NCBI RefSeq assembly: GCF_021018895.1
Contig: NC_079379.1
Location: forward strand, 21,694,276-21,758,275
DNA from: Seriola aureovittata
Taxonomy: Eukaryota; Chordata; Actinopteri; Carangiformes; Carangidae
Direction of reading: 5' to 3'
Length of the DNA stretch: 64,000 nt
In this document: positions 1-12,259 of the stretch, piece by piece
How positions within the stretch are numbered: position 1 is the first letter of the stretch
Layout of the letters: each line of letters begins with the position of its first letter
Notes under the pieces: model-generated
The model's database searches: none
What the model saw: only the letters and a program-made list of their open reading frames with translations
What the model was told of the DNA's origin: nothing
Program-made: the position numbers and the translations under genes

Positions 1-19
1 TGTGAGCAGGTGAAAGGCT

Positions 20-130
20 GTTTTGCAGCTCACTTCTGCTCGCACCGCTCTGACTGTTCAGGTGCGTCCGGAGCTGCGCGCTCCGCGGTGCGCTGCGCTG
101 CGCTCTGCTAAACTGTGTCTCTGCATGCGA
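20..130. promoter_or_regulatory. CpG-rich patch at left edge, possible promoter or 5' exon of a neighbour
   Basis: A short GC- and CpG-rich stretch (tgcgcgctccgcggtgcgct and surroundings) stands out from the AT-rich DNA that follows. It may be the edge of a CpG island or first exon belonging to a gene left of the window. A CAG|GTGCGT donor-like site occurs near base 60 on the plus strand. Direction and gene cannot be determined from this window. Confidence 0.25.
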
Positions 131-1721
131 AACCACGACTGCTTCAGTACAATTTCACAGCGTCAGGGGGAGTGTTTGTTATGTATTTTCTTCTCACTGT
201 TATGTGATGAGTTTGAACTCTAGTTTGCCTTTTTTTGCTCAGCCTAATGATTTCCCTCATCGCTCATGTCCTGATTTGGCACCAAAATCTGCTGATGAGA
301 TTTGTGGATTGTAAAGTTGATCAGTTACATACGATCATTTAATTATCATCGTAGTTCAGGTGAGTGTTTATATAAGGTAATTGTATTTAGACATAACGTG
401 TTGTTGTTTTTTTTGCTCCACAGCTTCTCAAACCAAAGGAGAACTTAAAGACCAGGCTAATAAAGTGGGACATGCAAAGTATTTGCAATGTAGCTGAAGC
501 AAATCTTCCAATGCACCACACTGGACACAAACTCACAATCAGACACACCAGCTGAGACAGTAGGTGTGGCTTTTGCAGACCAGCTGAAAGCCTGTCTTAC
601 TAGCTGGAGTTTCTCTTTAATTTCAGCCCTGTCTGTCAACAGGATGTCAGCCTCACTGAGTGTATTCAAAATGAGAGACAGCAGAGAGACAATAATTGCC
701 ATGGTCTGATCTATGCTAAAGTAAACAGTGGTGACGGCAGTAGAAACATCCATTTGCTGGATATCTGGTTTGCTAAATGCCTGCTAACAGCTCAGGGTTA
801 AAGCTGCAAATGTGCTGACATAAAAATGACTCTCTTCAGATTTTTAAATAGGAGCAGTTTTCCCTGACTAAAAATAGAAGCAAGGATAGTTGATTGTTTT
901 TAAAGATTGCATGTTGGTTACAGAATCTGCCCTTCAGCCATGTGTCATTACGTTAAATTCCCATTTATCATGCTGAAGTGTCCCTGAGCACAACATTGCA
1001 CAACCAGGGGTGCTGCCCTGTGGCTGTGAGTTTGACCTCTGACCTCCTTTTTTAGAAAGCAAGAAAAGTGTTTCCCATGGGTGAAAAAATCAAACTTAAA
1101 TCGACTGAACTTCTGTTGAGCAAAAATTAATATATTTCTAAAATCCATTAGGAGATATGCATTTATTTAATAAATGTCGTTGTGTGATACTCAGCATTTG
1201 ACTTTGGTACATCCATAAATTCGGGGGACTCAGAAGAGATAGATTAACAAATGAATGGTGAAAATCAAAGCAGAGGCCCAGATTTCTTCACTATTAGTCC
1301 TTGGGGTGAGTTAAGCACCAAAAAATACCCAGAATGCAATGCAGTGCAATATAATGCATTTGCATTTTCCACTGCTACAGTGGAAATAAATGCACCATTA
1401 TACATTTGTAGTCTCCAAGACCCCACGGAGATAACCTGTTATGAAATCATCAGTTAGAGTTATTTTCAGTTCAGAATGAACTGACATTTAAGTGTTAATA
1501 AGGTGGAGGTCCCCTTTAAACTCAACCTAACTCCCAGCCTGAACTCCATGTCCATGCCACCAGGAAGCATTAAGGTCAATGAGGATCATGATTGGACATG
1601 GAGTCATTAGAAAAAATCAAATAAAGCAGCTGCAGCGTCCTGTGTAGTGCGTAAATCAGATACTGGGAATTGGCCAACTGCATTTCCTGTTAGTTTAGGC
1701 ACATCCCTGTGAAGCATTGTG

Positions 1722-2029
1722 TTTAAAGTGAACCAGTGTGTGACTTTTGCTGAACAGCAGCCACAGGAGACAGGTAAGGGCTAATGCTAACATTAGCATG
1801 AGTACAGAGGAGTCATTTAGGCAACACTGACTCAGTAATGTCGGTGACACAGCAATATTTATCTGAAGTTTGCAACATTAGCCAGACCAGGTGAGACTGT
1901 ATCAACTAAAGACTTGAGTTTACTGAATTGACCAAGAGTGTGTTTCACTGCTCGTGAATTCAACTTCTCATTTGTAAGACACTGAATGTGTTATCTCTCG
2001 TTTCAAAAGTCACATAGTGTTGCTTTAAA
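1722..2029. mobile_element. MITE-like element with TTTAAAG... terminal inverted repeats
   Basis: The left end reads tttaaagtgaaccagtgtgt and continues gacttttg. The reverse complement of the right end reads tttaaagcaacactatgtga and continues cttttg. The ends pair over about 26 bases with a few mismatches and one gap. The 308-bp interior has no ORF. This structure fits a non-autonomous DNA transposon of a type common in teleosts. The superfamily is not determined. Confidence 0.65.
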
Positions 2030-2800
2030 GATCACAGCCAACAGTCATCCCTGGATAATCAACAACAGCGGTCACACAGACTGTGAAATAATCTACAGTT
2101 TTGAAATCTACACTTTTTCATTTCATTGACTTTTCATTAACATGACACTCCTGGCTTGATTTTGGAGAGCAATTACAGAAAGTATGAATCTGAACCTTGA
2201 GGGCACCTCAAGAAGAAAAATGCTGAATCCTGCACAATAATCCTGAGAGGAAAACGTCCTTGTTTTAAAAAAAATAACTGATTTAAAATAACCCCATGAG
2301 ATGACTTTGGAGAAAAAAGAACACAAAGATTTGATACTATGAAATCCTTTAAATTTGGGAAAAAGTTAAATAGACTTTTTAATGGAGTGAGTGAACTCAC
2401 AATCAGCAGAAAAAAGAAACTCTTCAGATCTCCCCCTCGAGGAGTTGGGAACTCTGCGAGTCCATTCCTTTCTTTGTTTGTGTCTTTGACTTGAGTTGGC
2501 GTGTTTCTAAAGTCTAGCTCACATCATGGTAAAAGGTCCTCCAGGCCCCTTTTGTCTGCCAACAGACATTATTAATCTGCCACCAGTTCCCTTGTACTCA
2601 TCTCTCTCACGCAAGCCAGACTGACTTTTAGTGTATGAACTTGTTATTCAAGGAGTTCTCAGTTCACGTCACTTGATGAAATGAAAACGGAAAGTTGTTG
2701 TTGTGTAATATCATGTTTAATTTAACCGTTCTGAGTCAGGCAGCTATTCTAGTTTGTTCATCCATTACGTGAAAAGCTTACCTAATCATGGCGGACAAAA

Positions 2801-2825
2801 CAACAACAACAACAACAACAACAAC
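2801..2825. repeat. (CAA)n microsatellite
   Basis: Eight perfect CAA units in unremarkable intergenic DNA. Confidence 0.95.
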
Positions 2826-3479
2826 ATCAACAAAATAGAACATCAGCACAATGAGTTTACAGTCTGGGATATAAGTAACTATGAGTTACACTGATACAGC
2901 GAGCACAGGCATCTGACATTGATGAATTACCATGCTCCGAATATGCTGCATCAGCCATATAGGCACATAATAAACTTTGACTTCATCATCTCGGCTCCCT
3001 ATCCTTCCCTTCCTCCCCCTGCAAGGAGGAAGTGACTGGGCCGTGAGTAACAAGCCGGTAAACATGGGATTATGGTCACAACATGTTTCCCGCCTCGCGT
3101 CGTCGCAGGCCTGAAACTGAAGGAAGTGATGAAAGGAGGTGAGACGACACGAGACCTCGTTTGCTCCAAACAAAGCAGGGCTAAGAAGTGTTTGCAGTCG
3201 GTTAATGATGCTTGTTCCCGCTAATGTGTCCTTGGTCTTCAAGGATCATTAGCCATGTTTTTATTTCAGGGCCATAGAGGTTTTGTTGGGTTGTATTCTT
3301 GAAATGGCATATGTCAGACTCACACAACAGCCCTGTTAGACGAACTCCACACCATCTGAGCCAGATGGTTTAAATTGGGTTTTATATTAGTTAATAAAAG
3401 GATATTGCTACGATGTTATTGTCATACAATTGAGTTGTCATGTTTAGGTTGGTTTGTCTTTCTTCTTCATTTGTACTAT

Positions 3480-3900
3480 TACCGAAGCTTCATCTATTTA
3501 ATCTTTAAGCTAACTATTTCAACTGTTTATCCATTGATGTAGCTACAGTATCTTGTTCAACCTTTTGTCCATTACTTTTAGTTAATTATTTTTAATTTAT
3601 TGATTACGATTAGCAAACTATTTCAAACATTTATCCACTAATTTAAGATAATTATTTCAATTTATCCATAACTTTTAGTATTTTTTAAGTATTTCAACAA
3701 TGTAGCTACTTTTTGTTTTCTATTAATTTAGTTGTTTCAGCACTGGTCCACTACAGCCTACATTCTCAGCAGTCATCCATTATATATTATCTATTTCAAC
3801 CCTTTATGAGTTACTTTTAGCTATTTCAGCCATTTATTCATAAGCTAAGCTAGTTATAGCTAACTGTTATTCATTTTAGCTTCAGCTTTTTGCTTGTTAA
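3480..3900. repeat. degenerate AT-rich tandem repeat, unit about 30-40 bp
   Basis: The motif 'tttatccatta..ttttagcta..tttcaac' recurs with heavy divergence through the region (for example around 3527, 3570, 3630, 3660, 3780 and 3815). This looks like an old minisatellite array rather than a coding or regulatory unit. Confidence 0.5.
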
Positions 3901-4876
3901 CTTGTTTTTACACGGTACAGCTGACTCTCTACAGCTGGTTTCCTGTTGCCATCTGATTCGTTCCGAGACAGATATTATTGTTTTCTGATGCTTTCCTTGT
4001 GGGATTGATCAAATACATCTTTGCTTGTAAAGTCTTCGATTTGGTCCTGCTGAGAACATTGATCCCTTTTCTTTACACAATCTCTTCTTTATCAAGGGCA
4101 CAGAAGCTCTACCTGAGTGAACATATGCAGCCTCCTTGCAAATGTAAATTATGAAACAGCTAATACCAGGTTTTGCCTTATGATTATGACCTGCCGTCGT
4201 AATGAGATGCTCACCTTGTGCACGATCTCGTCATGACTCGAGGTCGGCAGTGAGGGCTTTCAATATTAATGACGCAAGCTGTTGATGTGTATCTACCGAT
4301 CAGTCTCCGGGGGCTCGACTCACAGCTCGAAGATGCAGGCAGAACAGAGACCTGCTGTAGAAAGAGAATAAAGAGTGTTAAGAAGGACGAGTCCTTGTAT
4401 ACTGTGAGCCGTCCAAGTTTAGACGAACTGGATCCGGTCCCATCAGGCAAGTTTGGTTTACTCAAACTGGGTCATCTAGTCCTTTATCCTGGTGTGTTTG
4501 TGTTGAATTAAATCAAACAAAAACAAAATTCAGAGCCACAACAAGATGGCTGAAAACTTCACTACTCTTCCAGGAGCTTGTGCTGCTTGAGACTGTAAAC
4601 TCCAAACCAACAGAGGAAGTGACCTGAAAAAACAAGGATTTATGGGTATAAAGATGCTCGTGCTCTTTCTTCTTGTCTCTCTTGGTTGTGGTTGTGACAG
4701 CCCACCGTGACGGTTACATCACCGATGAGTGTGGATACAGATACAAGTACCACAGTCAATTTTAAACTTTAAGTTAGAGATTAAGTTATGTTTTAAATTC
4801 GGTGCACGACAGATTTGAAACTTAAATCAGATTTTTTTTTTTTATTCTAAGCAGACTGAACTAAACCAGGAGAAAC

Positions 4877-5309
4877 ATTAAAGCAACAGTTCAACATTTT
4901 CAAAAATGCATTTATTCACTTTCTTGCGGAGCATTAGATGAGAAGATCAATCACTCCAGTACGATAAATAAGACACTGTGGCCAGCAGCTGGCTAGCTTA
5001 GCTTAGCATAAAGACTGCAAAAAATGTGTTGTATAATGTTTCTTGGTGTAGAGCAGTAACTTCAAACCTCATGACTGCAACTAGTCTGGCAAGAAACGCC
5101 ATGTAAAACCACAGATTAAACATATAGGCCTATAACCTATAACCTGTCAATTAGCTGTAGAGGCAGATTCCACTGTCTTTGTGCTAAGATAAACTAACTT
5201 GCTGGTGGCAGTAGCTTCACAGACAAATGTAAGAGTTGTCGCTTTCAATTAGCTCTCAGCAAAACACAGAATAAGCCTGTTTTCCAAAATGTCAAACTAT
5301 TGCTTTAAT
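4877..5309. mobile_element. MITE-like element, AAAGSAAYAGTTCAACATTTT inverted-repeat family
   Basis: The left end attaaagcaacagttcaaca (then tttt) and the reverse complement of the right end, attaaagcaatagtttgaca (then tttt), match at 21 of 24 bases. The interior has the 'ggctagcttagcttagcataaag' core seen in the copies at 14490, 22073, 23620, 31490 and 54948. Length 433 bp, no ORF of its own. This is a dispersed non-autonomous element typical of percomorph fish. Confidence 0.7.
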
Positions 5310-6133
5310 TTGAGTTTCAGTTTCTTGGCAAAACGTACCCTGAAAATACAGTTTAACCGCCGGGTAATTGTTATAAAGTGGTATTGTTCCTGTCGCTGTA
5401 CTTTTGCAGGTTTAAGTACAGTGTTGCCACAAGTAGAAAGAAGCAGATACATTTTGGTTATTTTCACTAGCCCACCCAACAATGAATACAATTAGATGGT
5501 ACAATGCAGCAAAGCAAGAGACACAGGGATCTAAACACAAATAGACATGCAGATATAATTTGCCAAACATAATGTAATAGAGCTGTTTCATTACTTTTTC
5601 ATTCTGAAGACCGTGGGGAGACAAGTTGTCACTGTTGCAACAGCTAATGAGGATCTGAGCAGTAATAAAGCTGTAAAATAAATGCTTATACGGAGTGGAA
5701 AAAAGCCAAATGTCACCTCTGGATTTCATTTATTCCCATGTCAGACTTACAGCCATTTACCTTTTCCTTTAAGTGAAAAGATTGCATAAGTTTAAAAGCT
5801 CTAAGTCTCCAGCATCCTGTAATCATTATGAGATAATAATCCATAATGGTCAAATCAATTTAGAAAAAAGGCACTTTAGAGTTGAATAAATTACATTAAT
5901 GCATTCCATTGTGAGCACTTTTTCTCTTTAAAAGATTTTTTCATAAATGTCATTCGACTTTGAACAGTAGGTGGGTTCAGGAAGTGTCAGTCAAGGTCAG
6001 TACTTGCAGCAATAAGGCGTCAGAGAGTGTGCACGGTGATTGATACGCTCTTGTTCATCCATATGCAACATTTAAATCTGCACTAATCGAGATCTTTATG
6101 GCAACAATGCATCAAATGACTATCTGTAATGTG

Positions 6134-6310
6134 AAAGTGGTTGTTCGTAGTGACAACCATAATGACGAATCCACAAAGAATCATCACACAACTTTGCAGT
6201 ACCTATCAATCAATATTTTTTATAGTAATTGATAATGGATTGTGTAATTTCAAAGAGGTTGTTTATAGAGAAGAATCCACCAATAATTATCACACAATTC
6301 TGCAGCTCTC
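6134..6310 (+). repeat. imperfect tandem duplication, period about 118 bp
   Basis: Two units begin aaagtggttgttcgtag (6134) and aaagaggttgtttatag (6252). Each continues through gaatccac-aa-aatcatcacacaa-tt-tgcag with small differences and one gap of about 9 bases. This looks like a local duplication. A third, more diverged copy may follow near 6360. Confidence 0.5.
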
Positions 6311-6714
6311 CAGAGCTCATTGTTTTGATTTTAGAGCGGTTCAGTCTCACAGCAGTTCACGAAATAGTCACAAAATATAATATATTGGTTTCATGTACAA
6401 GGACACAAATTTCCTTTATGGTGACAATCAGCACAACTTTCAAACTCATGTATTTCATTTGGAAAAATGTTTTGAACTAACTGCATCATTCATTAACGGA
6501 AGCGCAGATGCACCGAGGTGAAGTGGCCGACCATCACACACTGTGAGTCCTGCCTGTGATTTAGTTTAAGTAACAAAAGCACTTTGGTTAAGGTTAGTAA
6601 AAGATAGGAAAACATTGTTACTATAACGTATATAACTGTAGTCACTATGTCGATATTTTACCGTCACGAAAAAAAGGGGACATTTCCTGTCGACGTAGGC
6701 TCCGCACATCAATA

Positions 6715-7080
6715 CCTTCAATTTTGTGACATTTTGGCAAACTGTAAGTTTTGCTGGCTGTCATGAAAAAAAAGAAGGCAAATTTGTGTCCATGAACACG
6801 AAATCAATGGATAATACAAACTGCCGTGAGAGTGGGTTCCAGAGAGCAAAATAAAACTTCTGGCCCAACATATGTCTGGGTCCTCGTCCCAAGTCTGGCT
6901 CATTTATTTCCACATCTGGGAAGATTCTGGCTGTTATCCTAGTACTGGCTGACAGCTGGACGATTTTTATGTGTGTGTGCCAGAAAAGGTCCAGATTTGG
7001 AAGTAGTATCACACAATCACGCTGTATTTGGGCCAAATTCGGGCCGTGCAACCGGGTGTACACTGGTCCAGAACAAAACA
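6715..7080. repeat. degenerate 'ccagatntgggcca' repeat tract
   Basis: Repeated variants of 'tctggcccaaca', 'aagtctggctca', 'cacatctggga', 'gtccagatttgg' and 'tttgggccaaattcgggcc' occur through this stretch. Such TGGCCCAGATGTGGGCC-type arrays are common in teleost genomes. This copy is old and irregular. Confidence 0.4.
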
Positions 7081-7199
7081 AACATATTTATTTTTGCTAT
7101 CTGGGTTGCATTTCCAGGAAGCAGTTCTGAGCAAAAATGCTAAAAACCCACTGTAGTTAGTGATTAGCTGTTGAACTTCAGGCTAAAAAGCCGTGATGT

Positions 7200-7515
7200 T
7201 TCCTTCGTGAGTTGGTGAAGACAAAAACAGAACTAGAGGGAGAGTGAAAATCTGACTTAATTTAACAGGTGAACAGAAACACAAGTATAAATGTATGTTA
7301 ATGTGTCTTTATCTGCTGGAGTATAAATAGCAGGCTGACAAAGTTAGCAACTAGCTGGTGAATAAAGTGAAGCATTTAGCAGCTGAACAGCCCGGATATG
7401 TCCCTCAGGACCAAACAGAGCCGGAAGGAGAGTGAATATCAGACTTACATTTGTCAGGTGGCTAGAAACACATCTCCAAATAAATGCTAATGTTGCCTCA
7501 TGTCTGTCACATTTG
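7200..7515 (+). repeat. imperfect direct duplication, spacing about 200 bp
   Basis: The segment with 'agagggagagtgaaaatctg' plus 'acttaattt' at about 7235 recurs as 'ggaaggagagtgaatatcag' plus 'acttacattt' at about 7420. Both are followed by 'caggtg.n.agaaacacaa/tct', 'ataaatg..aatgtt/gt' and 'tgtct'. This indicates a duplicated unit, probably inside a larger dispersed repeat rich in 'gttagcaactagctgg' sequence. Confidence 0.45.
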
Positions 7516-10154
7516 CCATGTCAACTTTATAAGGTAATAAAAATGTATTAACCCTGCTGTGTTTGCAGCTTGTCCCCAAGTGGCCAAAAAAAATAGATTA
7601 ATGCCGGTTTAATCCCCTGGCCTGAATCAATGAAAAGATTAAAGTATTACCTTACTTTCAAGGCCATGAAAAGCTTTAGGGAGGAACAAGCGTTCATTGT
7701 AAGAGACGCTTTAAAACCAAAAGGTCTGTTTGTTGACAGTGGCTCTGACTTTAAATTTCATGACTATTTGCCAAAAGAAATTCCTTCAAGCTGTTTTTTT
7801 AAGGGATGAAAACATTCAATATTTTAGGTACCTGGCAAAGCGCCTTTATCCTGAAAGACTGCGCAAACAGCACCCACATGAATTAAACCAGTGCTGGAAG
7901 CTTTTCCATTGTTATAATGAAGACATATTATTCAGGCTGAGCACACATGCTGAAAAGAAAGCGATATGCAAAGTGACAAAGGTGTGGATTTCTGAGAAGA
8001 AGCTGTTTTTAGGGCTTGCTTGGCGAGAGAAACACGGATCTGAGAGGGGTAGAAGTGCAGTCTATTTTGCAGGGATATCAGTGAGGCAGATAGTGGTGTT
8101 GCAGAGATCAGCGTGTTGGAGAAAGTAAATAATGTAGAGTCTCTTTGTGAGCTTTCTTCATGGTATCACATCCCATCAGAGGACAGGTCTTTCTCCCTCT
8201 TTATTGGCCCCATCAGGCTGACAGGAGCTCTGCTGCTGGTGTGCAATATTGAAGAGAGGGGAGAGGAACAGAGGGAAGAAATTCCCATTCCAACTGCCAT
8301 CGAACAATACGGTGACATTGTTTTTCTTTTTATGTCACTATCACGCCTTCTTCAGAAGCCTTCAGTGACGGGGGATGAAACAATTCCTCCGTCCACCGCA
8401 GACAGAGCTGCAGCAGCGTAACGCCTCAAGCCCCCCCTAATGATGCCTGCGTGTGCATTGGCGTGTATGTTGCAAGCACGTGCGTTGTTAACATGCACAG
8501 TATTTGATTTGCAGAGAAGAAGACAGGGATTGAAATTAGATTTGAGGATGTTTTGATTTGATTTGGAGAGAAACAGGCATGATAGGAAAATGTCTCCAGC
8601 ATCTAAAGAACAGGGAAACACATCACTTACTGCAGTTTACATCAGCTTTTTCTTACCAGCACGACATCCACTTGCAACAGTCCCACAAGTCAGAGATGAA
8701 AAAGGAACTGTGTGCAGAATCTAACTTCCCCTTTCAAGCAGCACGCGCAGAGATGAGCCCCGCCAGCATCAGAGAGCAGCCTCAGCAGCAGCTGGATCTC
8801 TGGATGAACCTCTGACCACTGACAACCTGCACTGCTTGACAGCAAAAGAGGTCTAATGAGGAAAGAAAAGCTACACACAAAAGCATCTGTCTTAACAAGT
8901 CCCATATTGAGCTTTGAAGGACTCATTGGTTTTGAAAAAAAAAATGGGTTGCCAGTGTGATAATCCCACTTGTTGCCAGTTTCCTTTGCTCCAGGAATTT
9001 TGTAGATATGAGTGCAAGGCGTATCTGTAATAAAGAAAATATCTGCACCAGTAACAAGAAAAAATTGCACTTTCTGATTTCATTTTAGTTGTTTTATTCA
9101 CTATTGTGCCTTAATGGAGCTTTTGCATTAATTAAAGCAGAGCACTTAAAGCTGCGCTTGGATCAGCTAAGTGGCATCAGCTGCTTCATTTCATGCGTCA
9201 CCATCAGTGGCAGCTGCTTGGCTACCAGCCGACTAGTAACTTCCAGTCACATTCACATCACTTTACATGGCAACCTTTAAACAGTAACCTGACATTTCTC
9301 ATTGACTGATACCTCCATGCCAGTAAGTGTTTGCTGCCAGAGCTCCGTCTACCACTGCAGCCTCCACCTCACACGCTCAGCTCCTGGCACTGTTGATTTA
9401 ACAGAGATTTAATGTTCATGTATGTGTTTATAAAGTTCTCCCAGCAGGTCCCTCATTGCAGCTTGGATTCTTTAAAAGCTCCTACAAGGAGCAGAGACAT
9501 TTTCACATAAAAGTTTAATATGATTCGACTCCTGTTCCTCCTAGTTCCTCCTGTGTTTTTCTGTGAAGAACATAAACTCTGAGAAAAGTACGGTCTGAAA
9601 AAATCTGATGCCATTATTGGTTGACATTTACACCTGCTGTTATATAACATAGTAACCACTAAATATATTCTGTTTAGAGGGAAGTAAAAGTAATTGGATT
9701 TGGTACAATTTGATTGTCTTCCTGTAAAAAAAAAAACTAGCCTTTAGGTCATCTGTTCTAGCACCTTATATACTTTATAGTTAGCTGACCTTTAGCAGCC
9801 ACAATAATTATGACAAGAGTAAGGAGGAAGTTAAGTCTCAGAGAATATAGAGCAACAGGAGGCCACTGTTCATTTACAGTGTTCATATTGTTTCTTTGCT
9901 TCCATGGCCGCACCACAACCTTTACCACGTGTTTATTTTTGTAATCTTGACGACAAAGGTCCTTAAGCCAAGAAGCACAGTACTTATTTTTTACCCAAAT
10001 CATATTTTCTACAAAAGGAACCAAGTAGTTTTTGTGCCTAATTATAATCATATTGTGTCCATTTCACAACCATAACCCTTTATTATTGTTACCATGACGA
10101 CAAAGGTCTGATACGACTGCCGCCGAAATCCTCTTATGCATCGTGCCAGAGGAT

Positions 10155-10330
10155 AGGGACAAACGACCGATATGGCGTTGATGTTAGCATGCTGACACGC
10201 TAGAATAACAACAACATACTAAACATCAGCATGTTATCATTGGTATTGTGATCACGTTAGCATGCAGACATTAGCATTAAGCACAAAGTAGCGTCTCACA
10301 GAGCTGCTAACGTTTCTGTAGACTCAGGTC
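10155..10330 (+). repeat. dispersed teleost repeat ('gttagcatgc...cacagagctgc')
   Basis: A string of ttagcatgc and catcagcatgtt motifs is followed by 'agcacaaagtagcgtctcac' and 'agagctgctaacg'. This matches a well-known short dispersed family of percomorph fish. Related inverted fragments follow at 10945-11880. Confidence 0.5.
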
Positions 10331-10944
10331 GAGTCTTCTTTGTACAGAAGCGACTGCGTGCAGAGGAGTCGACAGTCTACCAGGTACAGAAGAATGATTT
10401 TGGTGTCTACACACTCTCTGTGTACTGTGTGTGTTATTTCAGAAAACATGATGTGTTCTGAAGATCAGAGCTGACAAGCAATTGATTTAGTGATTTAAAG
10501 TTCTAGGTTTCTAAAAGTCATACTGACGACCAAGTTTTTTTTTTTCCTCCTAGGTTGTCAGAGCAACTGTGCTCAACGCTCCTCATCGTCAGCACCCATC
10601 CACAGAGGAGCGTGTGGGGCGGATTCATGGGATGGCACTGTCTGCCACATTTGTTACTCCTGTCACCAGCTGCAGGAGACATCTCATAAATGGAGTGGGC
10701 TGTGGGTGTCAGAGGACGTCCGTCTTGTCACACAGCGATATTCAGCTTTGCCTACGCCTACTCCCACCTCCAATCTCCATCCATCTCCACACTGTCTCCT
10801 TTCCTGCTCATTGGTGCAGCATGACTTTGAAAGAGGGTCAGACCTGCAGAGAATACAATGCAGTGATTTGCAAACTCAGACAATGCTGAAAAGCAGCAAA
10901 CCAATTTATCTTTTTATCCACTTCAAGAATCAGAGAGTGCACCT

Positions 10945-11880
10945 CATCGATAGAGGATGAACCCCTTTAACTCTGGTGATCCCCAGAAAACTACAACGTC
11001 GATATCTTTAGTGAAATATCTCAACATGTTGGAAGTCTCGTCATCACATTTTGTCTTCATGGTCTCCAGAAGATAAAGATGGCTTTTCATTTAGCATCAC
11101 CAGCAGGTCAAAGTTTTTCACCTATCCAGTAAAACATCCCAGCATCTACAGGATGAATTGGCACTATTTTATTTTAAACACACACATTCATGTTTCCCAG
11201 ATGAGGAAACACATTGACTTTTTTGGTCCCCTGACTTTTCCTCTACCACAGTTCTTTTTTGCTCCCTTATTCCTGTAAGGCCTTTCGCTGTGATAAGACA
11301 ATGATAGGAACTTTTATGTTGCCGCCAGACCACATCATATACGTGTTTGCTATGTCAGCCTGATTGGGTTTTAAAAGAATGCATCCACGGCAAAAACTGG
11401 AATATCAAAACAAATAGCTGGTTAGAAACAGGAAGAATTAAAAGGAAAGAGTCATGAATGTTCGATTGTTATCATTTAAAATCAAAAGTGCTCTCTGAGA
11501 AGCCATTATTTAGCCTCCATACTTTTACAGGGTCAGATGTTGGCCGCCAACATTTTGGAGATTTTTAAGTGCGTTGCCATGAAGTCATTCATATTCTCCT
11601 GATGACTGCTTAACTTTTCATCTAGTGCCATCATCATGTCTAAATCTTTTATATCGAATACCAAAAACAACCTGCAAAACTAATGACATTCCCATCAGCT
11701 TTAGCTTCACTTTTTGCTCATTTGTAAAAGTTAGCATGCTAAAACGCGAAACTAAGAGTGTGAACATAGTAACCATTACACCTTTTAAACATCAGCATTT
11801 GAGCACTGTTACTGAGATGATCTTGACATACTGATGTTAGCATCTAGCTGTAGGCTGTAGAGTCTTGCTAGTCTTGCTTA
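10945..11880 (-). repeat. cluster of inverted fragments of the same dispersed repeat family
   Basis: Blocks characteristic of the family in reverse orientation are 'agaggatgaa...ggtgatcccc' at 10953, 'agtgaaatatctcaaca' at 11011 and 'cccctgacttttcctcta' at 11228. Two more are 'taacttttcatctagtgcca' at 11611 and 'ctaatgacattcccatcagc' at 11680. Internal spacing suggests two or more broken copies. No coding content. Confidence 0.5.
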
Positions 11881-12186
11881 ATAGCTTCTTCAGAATTGAT
11901 GCCATGTAGAATGAACGCCCTTGAGGCTCCTGTGCTTTCAAAAAGACACTGAGCAATAACCGGAATAGAAAAATATGAAGTTATTCTCGTTTGCACAAAC
12001 AGCAGAAAAGATGTATGTCCTCTTTTTTTCCTACTTCACATTGTGGAATCCTAAAAAGCTCCAACTCAATGATGAAATGTCTGTAAATAGCCCTTTTTCA
12101 TTGATAGAAATCTATGTAATGAAGCTGTGGCTAACCAGACAGTCTGCCGCTGTTGCATTTAAGAGTCATAAAGTGTTCTTTTACAG

Positions 12187-12259
12187 AAAACCAATAACCC
12201 CCGCAGACATTGAAGCAATCAGAGCCGAGCAGAGAACAAGACTTAAATTGCTGGAGTAA
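12187..12259 (+). other. possible terminal coding exon (unassigned)
   Basis: A strong acceptor-like sequence (gtgttcttttacag) is followed by an open frame ending at TAA. It would encode KPITPADIEAIRAEQRTRLK and LLE, a plausible charged helix. I cannot assign it to a protein. No partner exon on the plus strand was recognised, and the nearest AATAAA downstream is about 1.3 kb away. It could equally be chance. Confidence 0.2.

Noticed and set aside
2801..2825. CAA repeat considered as part of a CRISPR-like or regulatory array
   Set aside because: A simple trinucleotide microsatellite. There are no spacers, and the genome is vertebrate.
2886..3242. 118-codon minus-strand ORF in a slightly GC-richer patch
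   Set aside because: Cys and His residues show no zinc-finger spacing, no known family, no partner exons.
7730..8128. 132-codon plus-strand ORF
   Set aside because: No family resemblance, and the start is not supported by any promoter or upstream exon. Treated as chance.
8690..9070. 126-codon minus-strand ORF
   Set aside because: No domain recognised, overlapped by other short ORFs, no splice context.
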